From NCBI RefSeq assembly GCF_001006325.2, contig NZ_LBIA02000001.1, positions 3,411,501-3,475,500 on the forward strand: a stretch of 64,000 nucleotides of DNA, written 5' to 3'. The DNA is from Afipia massiliensis. GTDB taxonomy: Bacteria; Pseudomonadota; Alphaproteobacteria; Rhizobiales; Xanthobacteraceae. The translations under genes and the position numbers were made by a program. The notes beneath the pieces were generated by a model. That model made no database searches, was not told the DNA's origin, and saw nothing but the letters and a program-made list of their open reading frames with translations. Below are positions 36,633-45,331 of this stretch, piece after piece (position 1 is the first letter of the stretch; each line of letters starts with the position of its first letter).

Positions 36633-38138
36633 ATGGCCTCGTTTCTTGATACGTGGCTCGATGGTGTGGAGGACGGCTGGAGTATTCCGGTTTTGCTCGC
36701 GGTCTTTGTGACGCTATGGACCGCGTTCCTCGCAATCGCGTATCTGAATGCTGATCTGCATCCCGACGTCATCGAGGCATGGACGATCGGGCGGACGCTG
36801 GACTGGGGTGGCGCCAAGCATCCGCCGCTGATGGGCTGGGTGACCCACGCCTGGACGCTGGTTTTCCCGGTCGCGGATTGGTCGTTTTATCTTCTGGCTA
36901 TGGTGAATTCCGCCTTGGCGCTCTGGATCATCGATCTGACGACGCGCCGGTTCACGAACGGCGACAAGCGCGTGATTGTCCTGCTGCTGCTGATGCTGCT
37001 GCCGGTCTATCAATTCCAGGCGCAGCGCTTTAACGCGAACTCAGTACTGTTCGCGGTCTGGCCGCTTGCGATCTATTGTTTCCTGAGATCGTTCGAGACC
37101 CGCAGGGCCGGATGGGCGGCTGCTGCTGGATTGGCCGGTGCTCTGGCGATCCTCGGAAAGTACTATTCTGCATTTCTGATCGTCGGGTTCATCTTTGCGG
37201 CGGTCTTGCATCCCGCGCGCCGGATCTATTTCACCTCGTCTGCCCCATGGATTTCCGCGGCGGCCGGATTGCTGCTGCTGGCCCCACACGTCCACTGGAT
37301 GCTGACATCCGGGACCAGCCCTCTTGGCTACGCGCTGGCCGCCCACGGCGGGCTGACCACGGGCCGCGCCTTTCTGTCGGGCTTGGCCTTCCTGCTTGGG
37401 CTGGCGGCCACCCTGGCCCTGCCGGGGTTCATGTGGGCCGTTATGATCCGCACGCGGGCAGGGGACTATCTCAGGGACTTCAGGCTGCTGGATCCCGGCC
37501 TGCTTCTGCTGTTGTTGGTCGCCATAGGGGCAATCATTGTCCCGCCGGTCGTCAGTCTCATGCTCAGGAGTTCGCTGACCACTGTCTGGGCATCGCCCGG
37601 GCTATTTGTGTTCGTGCTGGTCGCCGTCTGTGCGGCCCGGTTTCCTGTTGACAGGACCCAGACGCGACGGCTGGCGGCAAGTATCCTTGCCGTCACCTTG
37701 GTGGCGGTCCTGCTTGCTCCCGCGCATGCGTATTACCGGAATGGCCACCCTTTCAAGGAGGGGCGGAATTACTACAGCCGCGCTACGACCGAGGTCATGC
37801 GACGCTGGCGGCAGGTCTCACCGAGCCTCCTGAAGACCGTCAGTGGGGACAGGTTGGCGATGGCTCTAACGTTCTATGCTCCCGTCCGCCCCGCCTTCGT
37901 CCTCCCCTTTACTCAGCGGGACGGTTGGCAAATACCATCCGATGCAGTGTTACGAGAAGGGTGGGCAAGCATGTGCCTGCCGGACGAAGAGGCATGCCTC
38001 CAGTGGTTGAAGCAGATCGCGGCAACGTCACCGGACGCCAAACCATTTGATTTTGTAGTCCAGCCGCAGCTTTGGGGAATAGCGGGAGTTCCGGCACGGA
38101 TTACCGCACTCGTCGTCCCACCGCGGGCGGCGCGCTGA
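36633..38138 (+). CDS. GT39-family membrane glycosyltransferase
   Basis: A 501-residue polytopic protein with a first periplasmic loop YLNADLHPDVIEAWTIGRTLDWGGAKHPPLMGWV, where D/E residues and KHPPL match the PMT_2/ArnT domain. About ten hydrophobic segments and a soluble C-terminal third with three Cys near the end. It would transfer a polyprenyl-phosphate-linked sugar in the periplasm. Distant paralogue of the divergent neighbour. Confidence 0.86.
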   Translation: MASFLDTWLDGVEDGWSIPVLLAVFVTLWTAFLAIAYLNADLHPDVIEAWTIGRTLDWGGAKHPPLMGWVTHAWTLVFPVADWSFYLLAMVNSALALWIIDLTTRRFTNGDKRVIVLLLLMLLPVYQFQAQRFNANSVLFAVWPLAIYCFLRSFETRRAGWAAAAGLAGALAILGKYYSAFLIVGFIFAAVLHPARRIYFTSSAPWISAAAGLLLLAPHVHWMLTSGTSPLGYALAAHGGLTTGRAFLSGLAFLLGLAATLALPGFMWAVMIRTRAGDYLRDFRLLDPGLLLLLLVAIGAIIVPPVVSLMLRSSLTTVWASPGLFVFVLVAVCAARFPVDRTQTRRLAASILAVTLVAVLLAPAHAYYRNGHPFKEGRNYYSRATTEVMRRWRQVSPSLLKTVSGDRLAMALTFYAPVRPAFVLPFTQRDGWQIPSDAVLREGWASMCLPDEEACLQWLKQIAATSPDAKPFDFVVQPQLWGIAGVPARITALVVPPRAAR

Positions 38139-38472
38139 CGAGCGCGCGCGGTCCGAGCAGTTTCGTCGTTCATGACCCGGCGAGAGGCCGCTGCGTTTCT
38201 CAGCATCTGTCTCGGCGATTGCGGTGTTTCCGAATTTGCTGGTCAGGTCGTTTTATCTGAGAAGAGGGAACGAACGCGGAAATTGCGCGCGATATCTTAT
38301 CGCAATCTGCTCCAGCCGAAAGTTTATTGAATCCGCTGGAACGAAAAACCATCGCTGCTTCCGTGGCTGATTGCCGGAACTGCGAAAATAACAGGTGACC
38401 TCTGGGATAGTCTCGCCAGACGCGCGCAAACTTCGGCGGTTTTGGTGCGGCAGATGCCTTCGCCTAAGTGTA
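38139..38472. other. Intergenic stretch without a supported gene
   Basis: About 330 bases with short frames only. A short frame beginning MTRREAAAFLSI near 38172 has no plausible domain. It marks the passage from the glycan cluster to the accessory region. Nothing recognisable found. Confidence 0.5.
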
Positions 38473-38721
38473 TTATTTGCGCAGGCGTACGCCAGGTCCC
38501 GCACCATTTTTCGAAATAAACTGAATACCGGCGCCCTCTAGCGCCCTCTGGATGGCATGAACGGCGTCCCGTGACACATCACGCCGGGACTTCTCAAAAT
38601 CCACGATCGTCGACAGTCCAAGCCCCGCCATCTCGGCGAGGGCCGGCTGCGTGATGTCCACTAACGCGCGCGCTGCGCGGCACTGGCCCGGGGTTATTGA
38701 ATGCACAATTCCAATTGACAT
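38473..38721 (-). CDS. XRE-family DNA-binding protein
   Basis: An 82-residue protein made almost entirely of a helix-turn-helix: CRAARALVDITQPALAEMAGLGLSTIVDFEKSRRDVS, the Cro/C1 pattern, followed by a short GAGIQFI tail often seen in phage/toxin-linked XRE proteins. The frame opens at ATG 38745, but this lies within a dyad, so ATG 38721 is the better start. It is divergent from the YqaJ gene and likely autoregulatory. Confidence 0.75.
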   Translation of the reverse strand: MSIGIVHSITPGQCRAARALVDITQPALAEMAGLGLSTIVDFEKSRRDVSRDAVHAIQRALEGAGIQFISKNGAGPGVRLRK

Positions 38722-38732
38722 GATGATTATTG

Positions 38733-38744
38733 TGTTGTTCAACA
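38733..38744. promoter_or_regulatory. Operator-like dyad upstream of the XRE gene
   Basis: TGTTG-TT-CAACA, perfect 5-base arms, with an additional TGTTG half-site a few bases to the right (38750-38754). Located in the region shared with the divergent YqaJ gene. Fits binding by the small XRE protein. Confidence 0.4.
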
Positions 38745-38816
38745 TAAAATGTTGATGTAGTAGTGACGCTAGACCGAACTCAGATTTACCCCAGAAGCAT
38801 AACTAGAGGCTAACCG

Positions 38817-39650
38817 ATGTCGATTTCGCAAAAGAAACAATCGCATATTATCAACCGGCGGCATTTCATCGGCGGATCGGACGCCCGAGTGATCATGGGC
38901 AAGGACGAAAAGGCGCTGCTGCGGCTCTGGAAGGAAAAGCGGGGCGAGTCCGATAGACCCAATCTCTCGGGCGAGTTGATTGTCCAGTTGGGGCTTGTGA
39001 CCGAGGACCTCAATCGCCGCTGGTTCGAGCGTCAATCGGGGCATCGCATTGTGGCCGTCCAACGGCACGCCATTCACCGGGCGTTTCCCTGGATGGCGGC
39101 CACCCTCGATGGGCTGGTGGAGGCAACCGGCGCGGTGTTCGAGGCCAAATTCATGCTACCATGGTCGTTCTCGGAAGCGGCGGCCGCTGAGAAACATATG
39201 GCCCAGCTTCAGCACAACATGTTGGTCGCCGAGACCAAGATGTCGGTGCTGTCGATCATCAATGGCGGTGGCAAGTGGGTCGAGCTCGCGATCGGGGCGG
39301 ATCCGATCTACCAAACCGTCCTGATCGCCGCAGAAAAGGCCTTCTGGCGTGCGGTCAAGACGGGAGAGCCACCGGCGCTGTTCGACTGTGAACCGCCCAA
39401 GCCGCGGATTGAAGCCGTCCGGGTGGTCGATATGAACGCCTCTAACTCCTGGGCTGAGTTTGCATCCCTCTACCTTGAAACACGCAGCGCCCATCTCGAT
39501 CACGAGCGGGCCAAGAGCGAGCTCAAAGTGCTCATGCCGGAGGATGCCAAGGAAGCCATGGGGCATGGCATCCGCGCCAAACGCTCAAAATCCGGGGCGG
39601 TGACCTTTGATCTCGTTGAAATGGAGAGCGCCCATGCATCGCTCCAGTGA
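38817..39650 (+). CDS. YqaJ viral recombinase family exonuclease
   Basis: A 277-residue PD-(D/E)xK nuclease of the YqaJ/lambda-exonuclease type. The N-terminal [27 protein letters not shown] is the family signature; the catalytic residues are D98 (LDGLVEA) and E109-x-K111 (FEAKFM). These enzymes resect double-stranded ends for single-strand annealing in phages. It overlaps the ERF gene by 17 bases, forming a Red-like pair; its chromosomal setting is a prophage or mobile remnant. Confidence 0.87.
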   Translation: MSISQKKQSHIINRRHFIGGSDARVIMGKDEKALLRLWKEKRGESDRPNLSGELIVQLGLVTEDLNRRWFERQSGHRIVAVQRHAIHRAFPWMAATLDGLVEATGAVFEAKFMLPWSFSEAAAAEKHMAQLQHNMLVAETKMSVLSIINGGGKWVELAIGADPIYQTVLIAAEKAFWRAVKTGEPPALFDCEPPKPRIEAVRVVDMNASNSWAEFASLYLETRSAHLDHERAKSELKVLMPEDAKEAMGHGIRAKRSKSGAVTFDLVEMESAHASLQ

Positions 39651-40935
39651 AAGCGTGGCCGCGATCGCGACCGCTCTGGCCAAGGCCCAGACCGAACTCT
39701 CCAACCCGGAGAAGTCCATGGTTGGCATGATTCATCACAATAATCGCGGCGATAACCCCCAGACGTTCCGTTATGCGTCACTATCGAGTGGCCTCGAGAT
39801 TGTTCGCAAAACTTTAGGTGGTCAGCAGATTGCCGTCGCCCAAACTACCGACATCGACCGGGCGAATGGTTTGGTCAATCTGACTACGATCCTGATGCAC
39901 ACCTCCGGGGAATGGATTTCGTCCGACTGGCCGGTCTGCCAGCTGTCGGACGCCTCCGCGCCGCGACGAATGGGAGCGGCACTGACCTACGCGAGGCGCT
40001 ATGCCTTGTTCACGCTGGTTGGCATAGCGGGCGAAGATGATCTGGATACGCCCGATCTGCAAAATCCAGACGCTAGCCAGCAGATTGAATCTGCCACCAA
40101 CTACCAGAATGGAAATTCTCGACATGGGGACGCCTCTTTGGGTGCCGCCCGCTCAAGTAAACCGCAAGCTTCTATTGTTGGGGGCGCACTCGATACAGAC
40201 AATTCACGCTCAATGCGGTTTCAAATTCAATCTAACATCGACGCATTGACTACGATTGAAGATCTGCAGGTACGCGCCACAGACATTCTCAAAGCAAAAA
40301 ACCGCCTCGTAGTGAGCGATGCTAAGTTGATAGAACAAGCGTTCACGGACAAGATGGCTGCGCTTCAAGATCAAGCACCGGGCACAAGTGCCTACCCATC
40401 GATCGCGGACAGCAAGCCGAGCGACGACACTCAATCAACGCCTCCAGACACCTCGGCACCGGTCAGATCACGGAAGGGGAAGGGAAAGAAGCCAGGGAAA
40501 AGGAAGGGCAATGGAAGCGGAGAGGGCGGGGTACCCATTTCGGTGGTTGTTGAAACAATCTCGACAGAACCGCCCGTCGATACAATCGAAAAGCAGAAGA
40601 TCGACAAGAGCGAGCTTGCACTCGGCGAGCCTCGGCGCCATCGCGACAAAGCCCACTTACGATTTGTCGCCGCGCAACCCTGTTTGATCTGCGAACGATC
40701 TCCCTCCGATGCCCATCATTTGCGGTTTGCTCAGCCTCGCGCGATGGGGCGCAAAACCAGCGACGAGTTCACGGTGCCACTGTGCCGAGCTCATCATCGG
40801 GAAAATCACCGGACAGGAAGGGAGGAGCTCTGGTGGCAAAGCAAAGGGATAGAGCCGCTCACGCTTGCCGCAGAGCTTTGGTTGACTTCGCGCCGGTCGG
40901 TGCAGTTCAATCCGCTTCGGCGCCGTAGCATTTAG
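39634..40935 (+). CDS. ERF single-strand annealing protein with C-terminal HNH-like domain
   Basis: A 433-residue protein. Residues 1-145 are an ERF-type annealing domain ([61 protein letters not shown]-like segment). Residues 145-330 form a low-complexity linker, including a Lys/Gly-rich tract. Residues 345-400 carry C350-x2-C353, HH360-361 and CRAHHRENH (384-392), a DUF968/HNH-like zinc nuclease pattern. The annealing protein would pair with the YqaJ exonuclease; the added nuclease domain is atypical. Start ATG 39634 follows GGAGAG. Confidence 0.83.
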   Translation: MHRSSESVAAIATALAKAQTELSNPEKSMVGMIHHNNRGDNPQTFRYASLSSGLEIVRKTLGGQQIAVAQTTDIDRANGLVNLTTILMHTSGEWISSDWPVCQLSDASAPRRMGAALTYARRYALFTLVGIAGEDDLDTPDLQNPDASQQIESATNYQNGNSRHGDASLGAARSSKPQASIVGGALDTDNSRSMRFQIQSNIDALTTIEDLQVRATDILKAKNRLVVSDAKLIEQAFTDKMAALQDQAPGTSAYPSIADSKPSDDTQSTPPDTSAPVRSRKGKGKKPGKRKGNGSGEGGVPISVVVETISTEPPVDTIEKQKIDKSELALGEPRRHRDKAHLRFVAAQPCLICERSPSDAHHLRFAQPRAMGRKTSDEFTVPLCRAHHRENHRTGREELWWQSKGIEPLTLAAELWLTSRRSVQFNPLRRRSI

Positions 40936-41187
40936 CCGTTTCTCGGAGACTCGTAGGGAGGGCGCCTGGCTTTGCTATCGCGAGTTCGCTGTGGGCATGT
41001 TTGCAACTGCGATAGCGGCGATGACGAGAAGCAAAGCGGCAGTTAGCTCGATCGATATAACGGCTCATGTTTCACAGTTGCACGCTCATCAGACCGGCTT
41101 GGTTGATAGTCTTGGCGGGATCGTGACTTATCATTCACCCAATACGTTGTCCGAGAGCGTCCAATATGGTCTACCAACCGAAATCGA

Positions 41188-41904
41188 TTAGAATTGACTG
41201 GGTTCAATTGATCTCGTTTTCAGGTTTCCACCCTTCCTGGAAATCAGTTCGACTGTATAGCCGCGCGTCTCTGTAAACTCGAAAATCCGATCTACCCTGT
41301 TTGTTGAAGTGGTCTGGCCGAACAATGCTGTTGGGCCACACCAAATGTCTCCAGCTGCGTATTTCAAAACAAACGACCCTTCGGGCACGTCCTGTTCAAG
41401 GGTTTCACCGCCGCGCATATAGAACGCCATTATTGGTTGCGACGTGACGGCATTCTCCAGCTTGATAAAATAGTAGCCGCCCGGGCTTGTCCTGATGGTT
41501 AGCGGAGAAACCCTGGCAGAGTGGTCATAGCTCGCATAAAGCCCGCTGGACGGTTGAGGATAGCCGGTACAGGCGGCGGGCGGTGCCGCGGTCTGGGTAG
41601 GCGACCCGTCTGGGACCCAGCCTGTCAGGGCTGACGGCTTTAGGATGGCAAGCAAGCCCAGCCCAACGGCGATCGTGATGAGATAACGCCTTGTATGAGC
41701 TTGGCGCAGAACGCGCTTTACCAGGGTTTCCGGCAGAGCCGATTGGCACTTACCGCAATGGGGGAGCTTGGTGACGCCGTAAGCACCAATACGGTTGATA
41801 GCTCCGCACCTGGAGCACGCCAATTCGCGAGTGGGAACGGGGGGAGGCACTAGCTGCTCGTCATTGCAGGCAGTTCTGGACGGCGAAAGCGCATTGCTCA
41901 CCAC
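41188..41904 (-). CDS. Zinc-ribbon membrane protein, unknown function
   Basis: A 238-residue protein: zinc ribbon CSRCGAINRIG-(x8)-CGKC (residues 31-52), a membrane segment RYLITIAVGLGLLAI (about 72-87), then a periplasmic region rich in small residues with 2 Cys. GTG start 41904 overlaps the upstream lipoprotein gene by 44 bases. Function not recognised; pairing with a lipoprotein suggests an envelope role. Confidence 0.65.
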   Translation of the reverse strand: MVSNALSPSRTACNDEQLVPPPVPTRELACSRCGAINRIGAYGVTKLPHCGKCQSALPETLVKRVLRQAHTRRYLITIAVGLGLLAILKPSALTGWVPDGSPTQTAAPPAACTGYPQPSSGLYASYDHSARVSPLTIRTSPGGYYFIKLENAVTSQPIMAFYMRGGETLEQDVPEGSFVLKYAAGDIWCGPTALFGQTTSTNRVDRIFEFTETRGYTVELISRKGGNLKTRSIEPSQF

Positions 41905-42322
41905 CCGTCAAGATTCCGCCCGTCGGTCCAGCATAGTTAAGCCTTGATACCCGGCCGTCCATCATCACGACATTGACGGTGCAATATTTCCGGCTGGAAT
42001 TGACGGTGGCTAAGCTCGTCGTTGTGGCGTGGCCGGTCGCCGAAAACTGGCTGCCCCGCCGATCGCCTGAGATTGATCCACTAGTTTGAGCAAAGCCCGT
42101 CCCAATTGTCGTCGTCTGGTCGTTGCCCGATCCATACGACCAAACCTCGGTCATTCCTTCGGCGCCCTTTGTCCCCGGGGGTCCCATGCAGGCGAGGATC
42201 TGCTCTCTGCTCATGCCGACCATTTTGTCCTGGGCGCCTTGCGCGACGACCGCGCGCTGAATCGCACAGCCTGCAAACGCGGTTACACCGGCCAACAAAA
42301 AAGCGACTCTAAAAACGCTCAT
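41861..42322 (-). CDS. Lipoprotein-like secreted protein
   Basis: A 153-residue protein with a signal peptide and a Cys after residue 18 (AFLLAGVTAFAGC), probably lipidated although the -3 residue is atypical. It contains an SmpA/OmlA-like short motif (MVGMSREQILACMGPPGTKGAEGMTEVWSYG), characteristic of small outer-membrane BamE-like folds. RBS GAGGGC before ATG. It is divergent from an XRE gene across a 77-base gap. Confidence 0.7.
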   Translation of the reverse strand: MSVFRVAFLLAGVTAFAGCAIQRAVVAQGAQDKMVGMSREQILACMGPPGTKGAEGMTEVWSYGSGNDQTTTIGTGFAQTSGSISGDRRGSQFSATGHATTTSLATVNSSRKYCTVNVVMMDGRVSRLNYAGPTGGILTGGEQCAFAVQNCLQ

Positions 42323-42399
42323 GCCCTCGTTTCCTTAGTTCGACCCGATATAAATACATACTATAGTTGGTAAACTTAAAGTACATATTTTTTGCACGA

Positions 42400-42419
42400 T
42401 GCGCATATGGATATGCGCA
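42400..42419. promoter_or_regulatory. Perfect 20-bp dyad over the XRE start codon
   Basis: TGCGCATAT and ATATGCGCA flank a GG centre, a perfect dyad with 9-base arms. It covers both candidate start codons of the XRE gene (ATG 42407 and 42413). Either an operator for autorepression or an RNA hairpin that hides the start codon. No clear Shine-Dalgarno is present upstream. Confidence 0.6.
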
Positions 42420-42628
42420 AGCTCGTGGGGGAGAACTTCAAAAGGATCAGGCTCTTGAAGGGCCTGACTCAGGAAGAGTTCAGCGAACTATCGGGCTTCA
42501 GTCAGCAATACATTAGTGGGCTGGAAGGGGGCCGTCGCAATCCCACCGTCGTAACGCTTTACGAGTTGGCCACAGCCCTAGGCGTTAGTCATTTAGAGTT
42601 ATTGCGTCCGCCCGGCCGCCATCGCTGA
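42407..42628 (+). CDS. XRE-family transcriptional regulator
   Basis: A 73-residue single-domain protein: MDMRKLVGENFKRIRLLKGLTQEEFSELSGFSQQYISGLEGGRRNP... with a complete five-helix Cro/C1-type HTH and an NPTVVTLYELATAL helix pair. Size and shape match phage-type or toxin-antitoxin-linked repressors. It is divergent from the lipoprotein gene and followed by the serine recombinase 650 bases later. Its start sits in the 20-bp dyad. Confidence 0.85.
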   Translation: MDMRKLVGENFKRIRLLKGLTQEEFSELSGFSQQYISGLEGGRRNPTVVTLYELATALGVSHLELLRPPGRHR

Positions 42629-43277
42629 CACCGTTCTAAACGTGGGAATATCTATCTGCGTTTGGGAGATTTAGGATGGACCGCTATAGAGATTGAGATA
42701 CTGGCCGTTCAGCGAAGAAGGATTATTGCCACATTCGGATGGCTTCGTCTTTGCAAAAACTGCGATCAGCTTGACTGCGTCAGCTGAATATTTTTTAGGG
42801 TAGCAATCTTTCTTGCCGACACAAAAAAGGCCGAGCTGCGATCGCAGCGGTTGCCCAGTCGGAGCTCAGAACAAAACGGCTCCAAAGATCTACGTTTCTT
42901 AAAACATCGACACTTCACTAACGACCTCGCGATAGCTCTTTCGAACTTGGAAGAACTTGCCAAGTTTTAGCGACGAACTCATGCGGTGCGTGGAGCCCCA
43001 CTGCGACACCAAGGGTGAGCGCGAGGACGATCAACGCGATGGCAAGCGGCCACCGCAACGCAGCGATGGCGCGGTCGCCCCGCACCATCACCCTCAGCGG
43101 CCAAAAGCTGATGCTAATGTCAACGGGCCGCGATCCACGGCTTCGCAAACAACCGCACGTAGAATGCGTCTTTTGCGACAGCAATCATTTCCAGTTGAAT
43201 CAGTTACGTCGCAGTGTCGCGCCTAATTGTACCAAGCGTTTTGGCAGCACCTTCATCCTTTGGCGTTCTGATCGCGC
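42629..43277. other. Intergenic stretch before the serine recombinase
   Basis: About 650 bases. Only one short minus-strand frame with a membrane segment (listed separately) shows any protein-like features. Otherwise AT-richer, without recognisable terminators or repeats. Such leader regions of large serine recombinases often hold the attachment site; none was recognised here. Confidence 0.45.
42918..43088 (-). CDS. Possible small membrane protein
   Basis: A 56-residue frame from ATG 43088 with one hydrophobic segment (LRWPLAIALIVLALTLGVAVGLHAPHE, about residues 12-38) and GAGGG just before the ATG. No homology assigned; it may be spurious. Confidence 0.3.
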   Translation of the reverse strand: MVRGDRAIAALRWPLAIALIVLALTLGVAVGLHAPHEFVAKTWQVLPSSKELSRGR

Positions 43278-44795
43278 ATGCTCCTGCTGGAAAATAGCGC
43301 GGCCCAATACGTTCGTATGTCCACAGACATGCAAACGTTTTCCATTGAGAACCAATCTGAAGCGATCTCGCTCTATGCTGCCACCCGCGGCTTAACAATC
43401 GTCTGCAGCTATGAGGATTCCGGCAAGAGCGGCCTCAACATCGAGGGGCGTCCCGGTCTCCGCAAGCTGATAGCTGACGTTACATCGGGTCACGCCGAAT
43501 TCAAAACCATCCTCGTCTATGATGTAAGTCGCTGGGGTCGGTTTCAGGATAGCGATGAAAGCGCGTATTACGAGTTCTTGTGTCGTGAAAGCGGTGTCCA
43601 GGTGGAATATTGCGCTGAGCAATTCTCCAACGATGGGAGCCTTTCGGCCACAGTATTAAAGAATATCAAGCGTGCGATGGCGGGAGAATTTAGCCGGGAG
43701 TTGTCGACAAAGGTATTCACGGGTCAAAGCAAGATCGTTACTCGCGGATTCTATATTGGGCCGGATCCCGGATTTGGGTTGCGACGATGTTTGGTGGATC
43801 CGACTGGAAAAAAGAAGACGGTGTTGGCGTTTGGTGAGATGAAGAACATTCGGTCGGATCGAACAATACTTGTTCCTGGGCCGCCGGCTGAAACAAATGT
43901 GATTCATCGGGTTTATGGTCTGTTCATCGACAAGAAGCTGTCTATCAGCGAGATCGCACGAAAGCTAAACGACGAGGGGATTCCAAACGCATACGGCCGT
44001 CCCTGGGTAACGCATTCAATTCGCCAGTTGTTGTCCAACGAGAAGTATATCGGAAATAGCGTCTTCAATCGCGCCTCTAAGAAATTTGGAAAGAATTGGC
44101 GGAGAAATCCGCCAAGCGAATGGGTGCGCGGGCTGGGAGTTTTTGAGCCTGTGATATCGATCGAGCGGTTTGAGCAGGCGAGACTTCGGCTAAAGGAGAA
44201 TTCAACGTATCGCACTGACGGTGACGTTTTGAATTCTCTCACTGCTTTGTGGTGCTGCAAGGGTCGGCTTGATATCGATTTGGTGTTGTCGTCCGAGAAG
44301 ATGCCATCGCCGCAGTCGATCAAGGTCAGATTTGGAAGTCTCACTCAGGCTTATCGACTGATTGGATACAGGGGGAGGGGTGATCGGGACTATAAAATAA
44401 AAGCCCGGGAGGGCATGCGGAAGACCATCATTGAAGGAGTGAGAAAACTGAACGGCACTGCTCGAAGATGCTCGTCAGGTCGACACATAATCATCAATGA
44501 AGAGTTGCGCGTTGGTGTCGGGGTTGGGCGACGTGCGAGTGGGCCCAACAGGCATGGCGACTGGAATTTTGGATATCGATCACAGCAGAAGCCCGACATT
44601 TTGGTGGTTGCGCGTATCGATAGAGGGTGCCGGGAGGTGCGAGACTATTTCATACATCCATACGCGCTGTTGCCGCACGGCAGTTGGCTCACGATTAGTG
44701 GAAAGAATTATGCGCGGCTAGACGCATTCCATACGAATACGCTCGAGCCCTTTGTGAAAATGTGTGCTCGGAGATCGCTGGAGGCATCCAAATGA
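43278..44795 (+). CDS. Large serine recombinase (resolvase family)
   Basis: A 505-residue recombinase. Residues 1-155 are the catalytic domain: AAQYVRMSTDMQTFSIENQ with the nucleophile Ser15, and conserved Arg-bearing helix segments (VYDVSRWGRFQD, ...). Residues 210-330 are the recombinase domain (VIHRVYGLFIDKKLSISEIARKLNDEGIPN). The C-terminal third lacks a visible zinc ribbon; instead it has the RFGSLTQAYRLIGYR segment seen in rhizobial recombinases. Likely integrates or excises a mobile element of this region; no flanking att repeats were identified. Upstream stop at 43269 supports ATG 43278. Confidence 0.88.
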   Translation: MLLLENSAAQYVRMSTDMQTFSIENQSEAISLYAATRGLTIVCSYEDSGKSGLNIEGRPGLRKLIADVTSGHAEFKTILVYDVSRWGRFQDSDESAYYEFLCRESGVQVEYCAEQFSNDGSLSATVLKNIKRAMAGEFSRELSTKVFTGQSKIVTRGFYIGPDPGFGLRRCLVDPTGKKKTVLAFGEMKNIRSDRTILVPGPPAETNVIHRVYGLFIDKKLSISEIARKLNDEGIPNAYGRPWVTHSIRQLLSNEKYIGNSVFNRASKKFGKNWRRNPPSEWVRGLGVFEPVISIERFEQARLRLKENSTYRTDGDVLNSLTALWCCKGRLDIDLVLSSEKMPSPQSIKVRFGSLTQAYRLIGYRGRGDRDYKIKAREGMRKTIIEGVRKLNGTARRCSSGRHIIINEELRVGVGVGRRASGPNRHGDWNFGYRSQQKPDILVVARIDRGCREVRDYFIHPYALLPHGSWLTISGKNYARLDAFHTNTLEPFVKMCARRSLEASK

Positions 44796-45291
44796 CACCG
44801 AGGGAAATGAGCGGACGCGTGCTCGAAAGTGGAGGGTGGAGCGGGACCGTATCAAAGCACAACAGGTTATCGAGGCGCGAGAGCATGTAAACGTCGTGTT
44901 GGAGAGCGCTGTCGCGATATTGAATGATGAGGGATTTGGGAGCCTTCTTCATAGAAATGGAATCAGCTCAGTCCCCGAACTGAGACTAGTTTCCCAAGCA
45001 GAATCGGGCTTTGGAGACCGCACGCTACATTTCATTTTTGCGTGGTCATTCTTCTATCCGCTCTTGTCAAATAGAAGGCTTCGAACGTACTTGGAGGCCG
45101 GATGGCCGGGATTTATCTCGTCGCTAAAAGACGGGTTTATTCTGCTAGTCTCGAACGGACCGTTCCCGCAAGAATGCAGGACTGTCGGACGACCCACGCG
45201 CCCATTATTCCCGATCGAGCGAAAAGGGGGCGGAACAGTTATGAGAACGAAGGCAAGGGCGTCGTCCCGACCCCGAACAAAGGCGAACTAG
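44764..45291 (+). CDS. Hypothetical protein downstream of the recombinase
   Basis: A 175-residue protein from GTG 44764, overlapping the recombinase end by 32 bases, which suggests translational coupling. N-terminal helical basic part (ERDRIKAQQVIEAREHVNVVLESAVAIL), an aromatic C-terminal part (FIFAWSFFYPLLSNRRLRTYLEAGWPGFI) and a basic tail. No domain recognised; could be an accessory or directionality factor, but that is a guess. Confidence 0.5.
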   Translation: MLGDRWRHPNDTEGNERTRARKWRVERDRIKAQQVIEAREHVNVVLESAVAILNDEGFGSLLHRNGISSVPELRLVSQAESGFGDRTLHFIFAWSFFYPLLSNRRLRTYLEAGWPGFISSLKDGFILLVSNGPFPQECRTVGRPTRPLFPIERKGGGTVMRTKARASSRPRTKAN

Positions 45292-45331
45292 AGCGGTTGA
45301 CATCCCCTTTCTTGTGAGTTCATTGCGGGCA

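Noticed and set aside
40991-41191. 66-codon plus-strand open frame
   Set aside because: No ribosome binding site, domain or signal peptide; considered chance.
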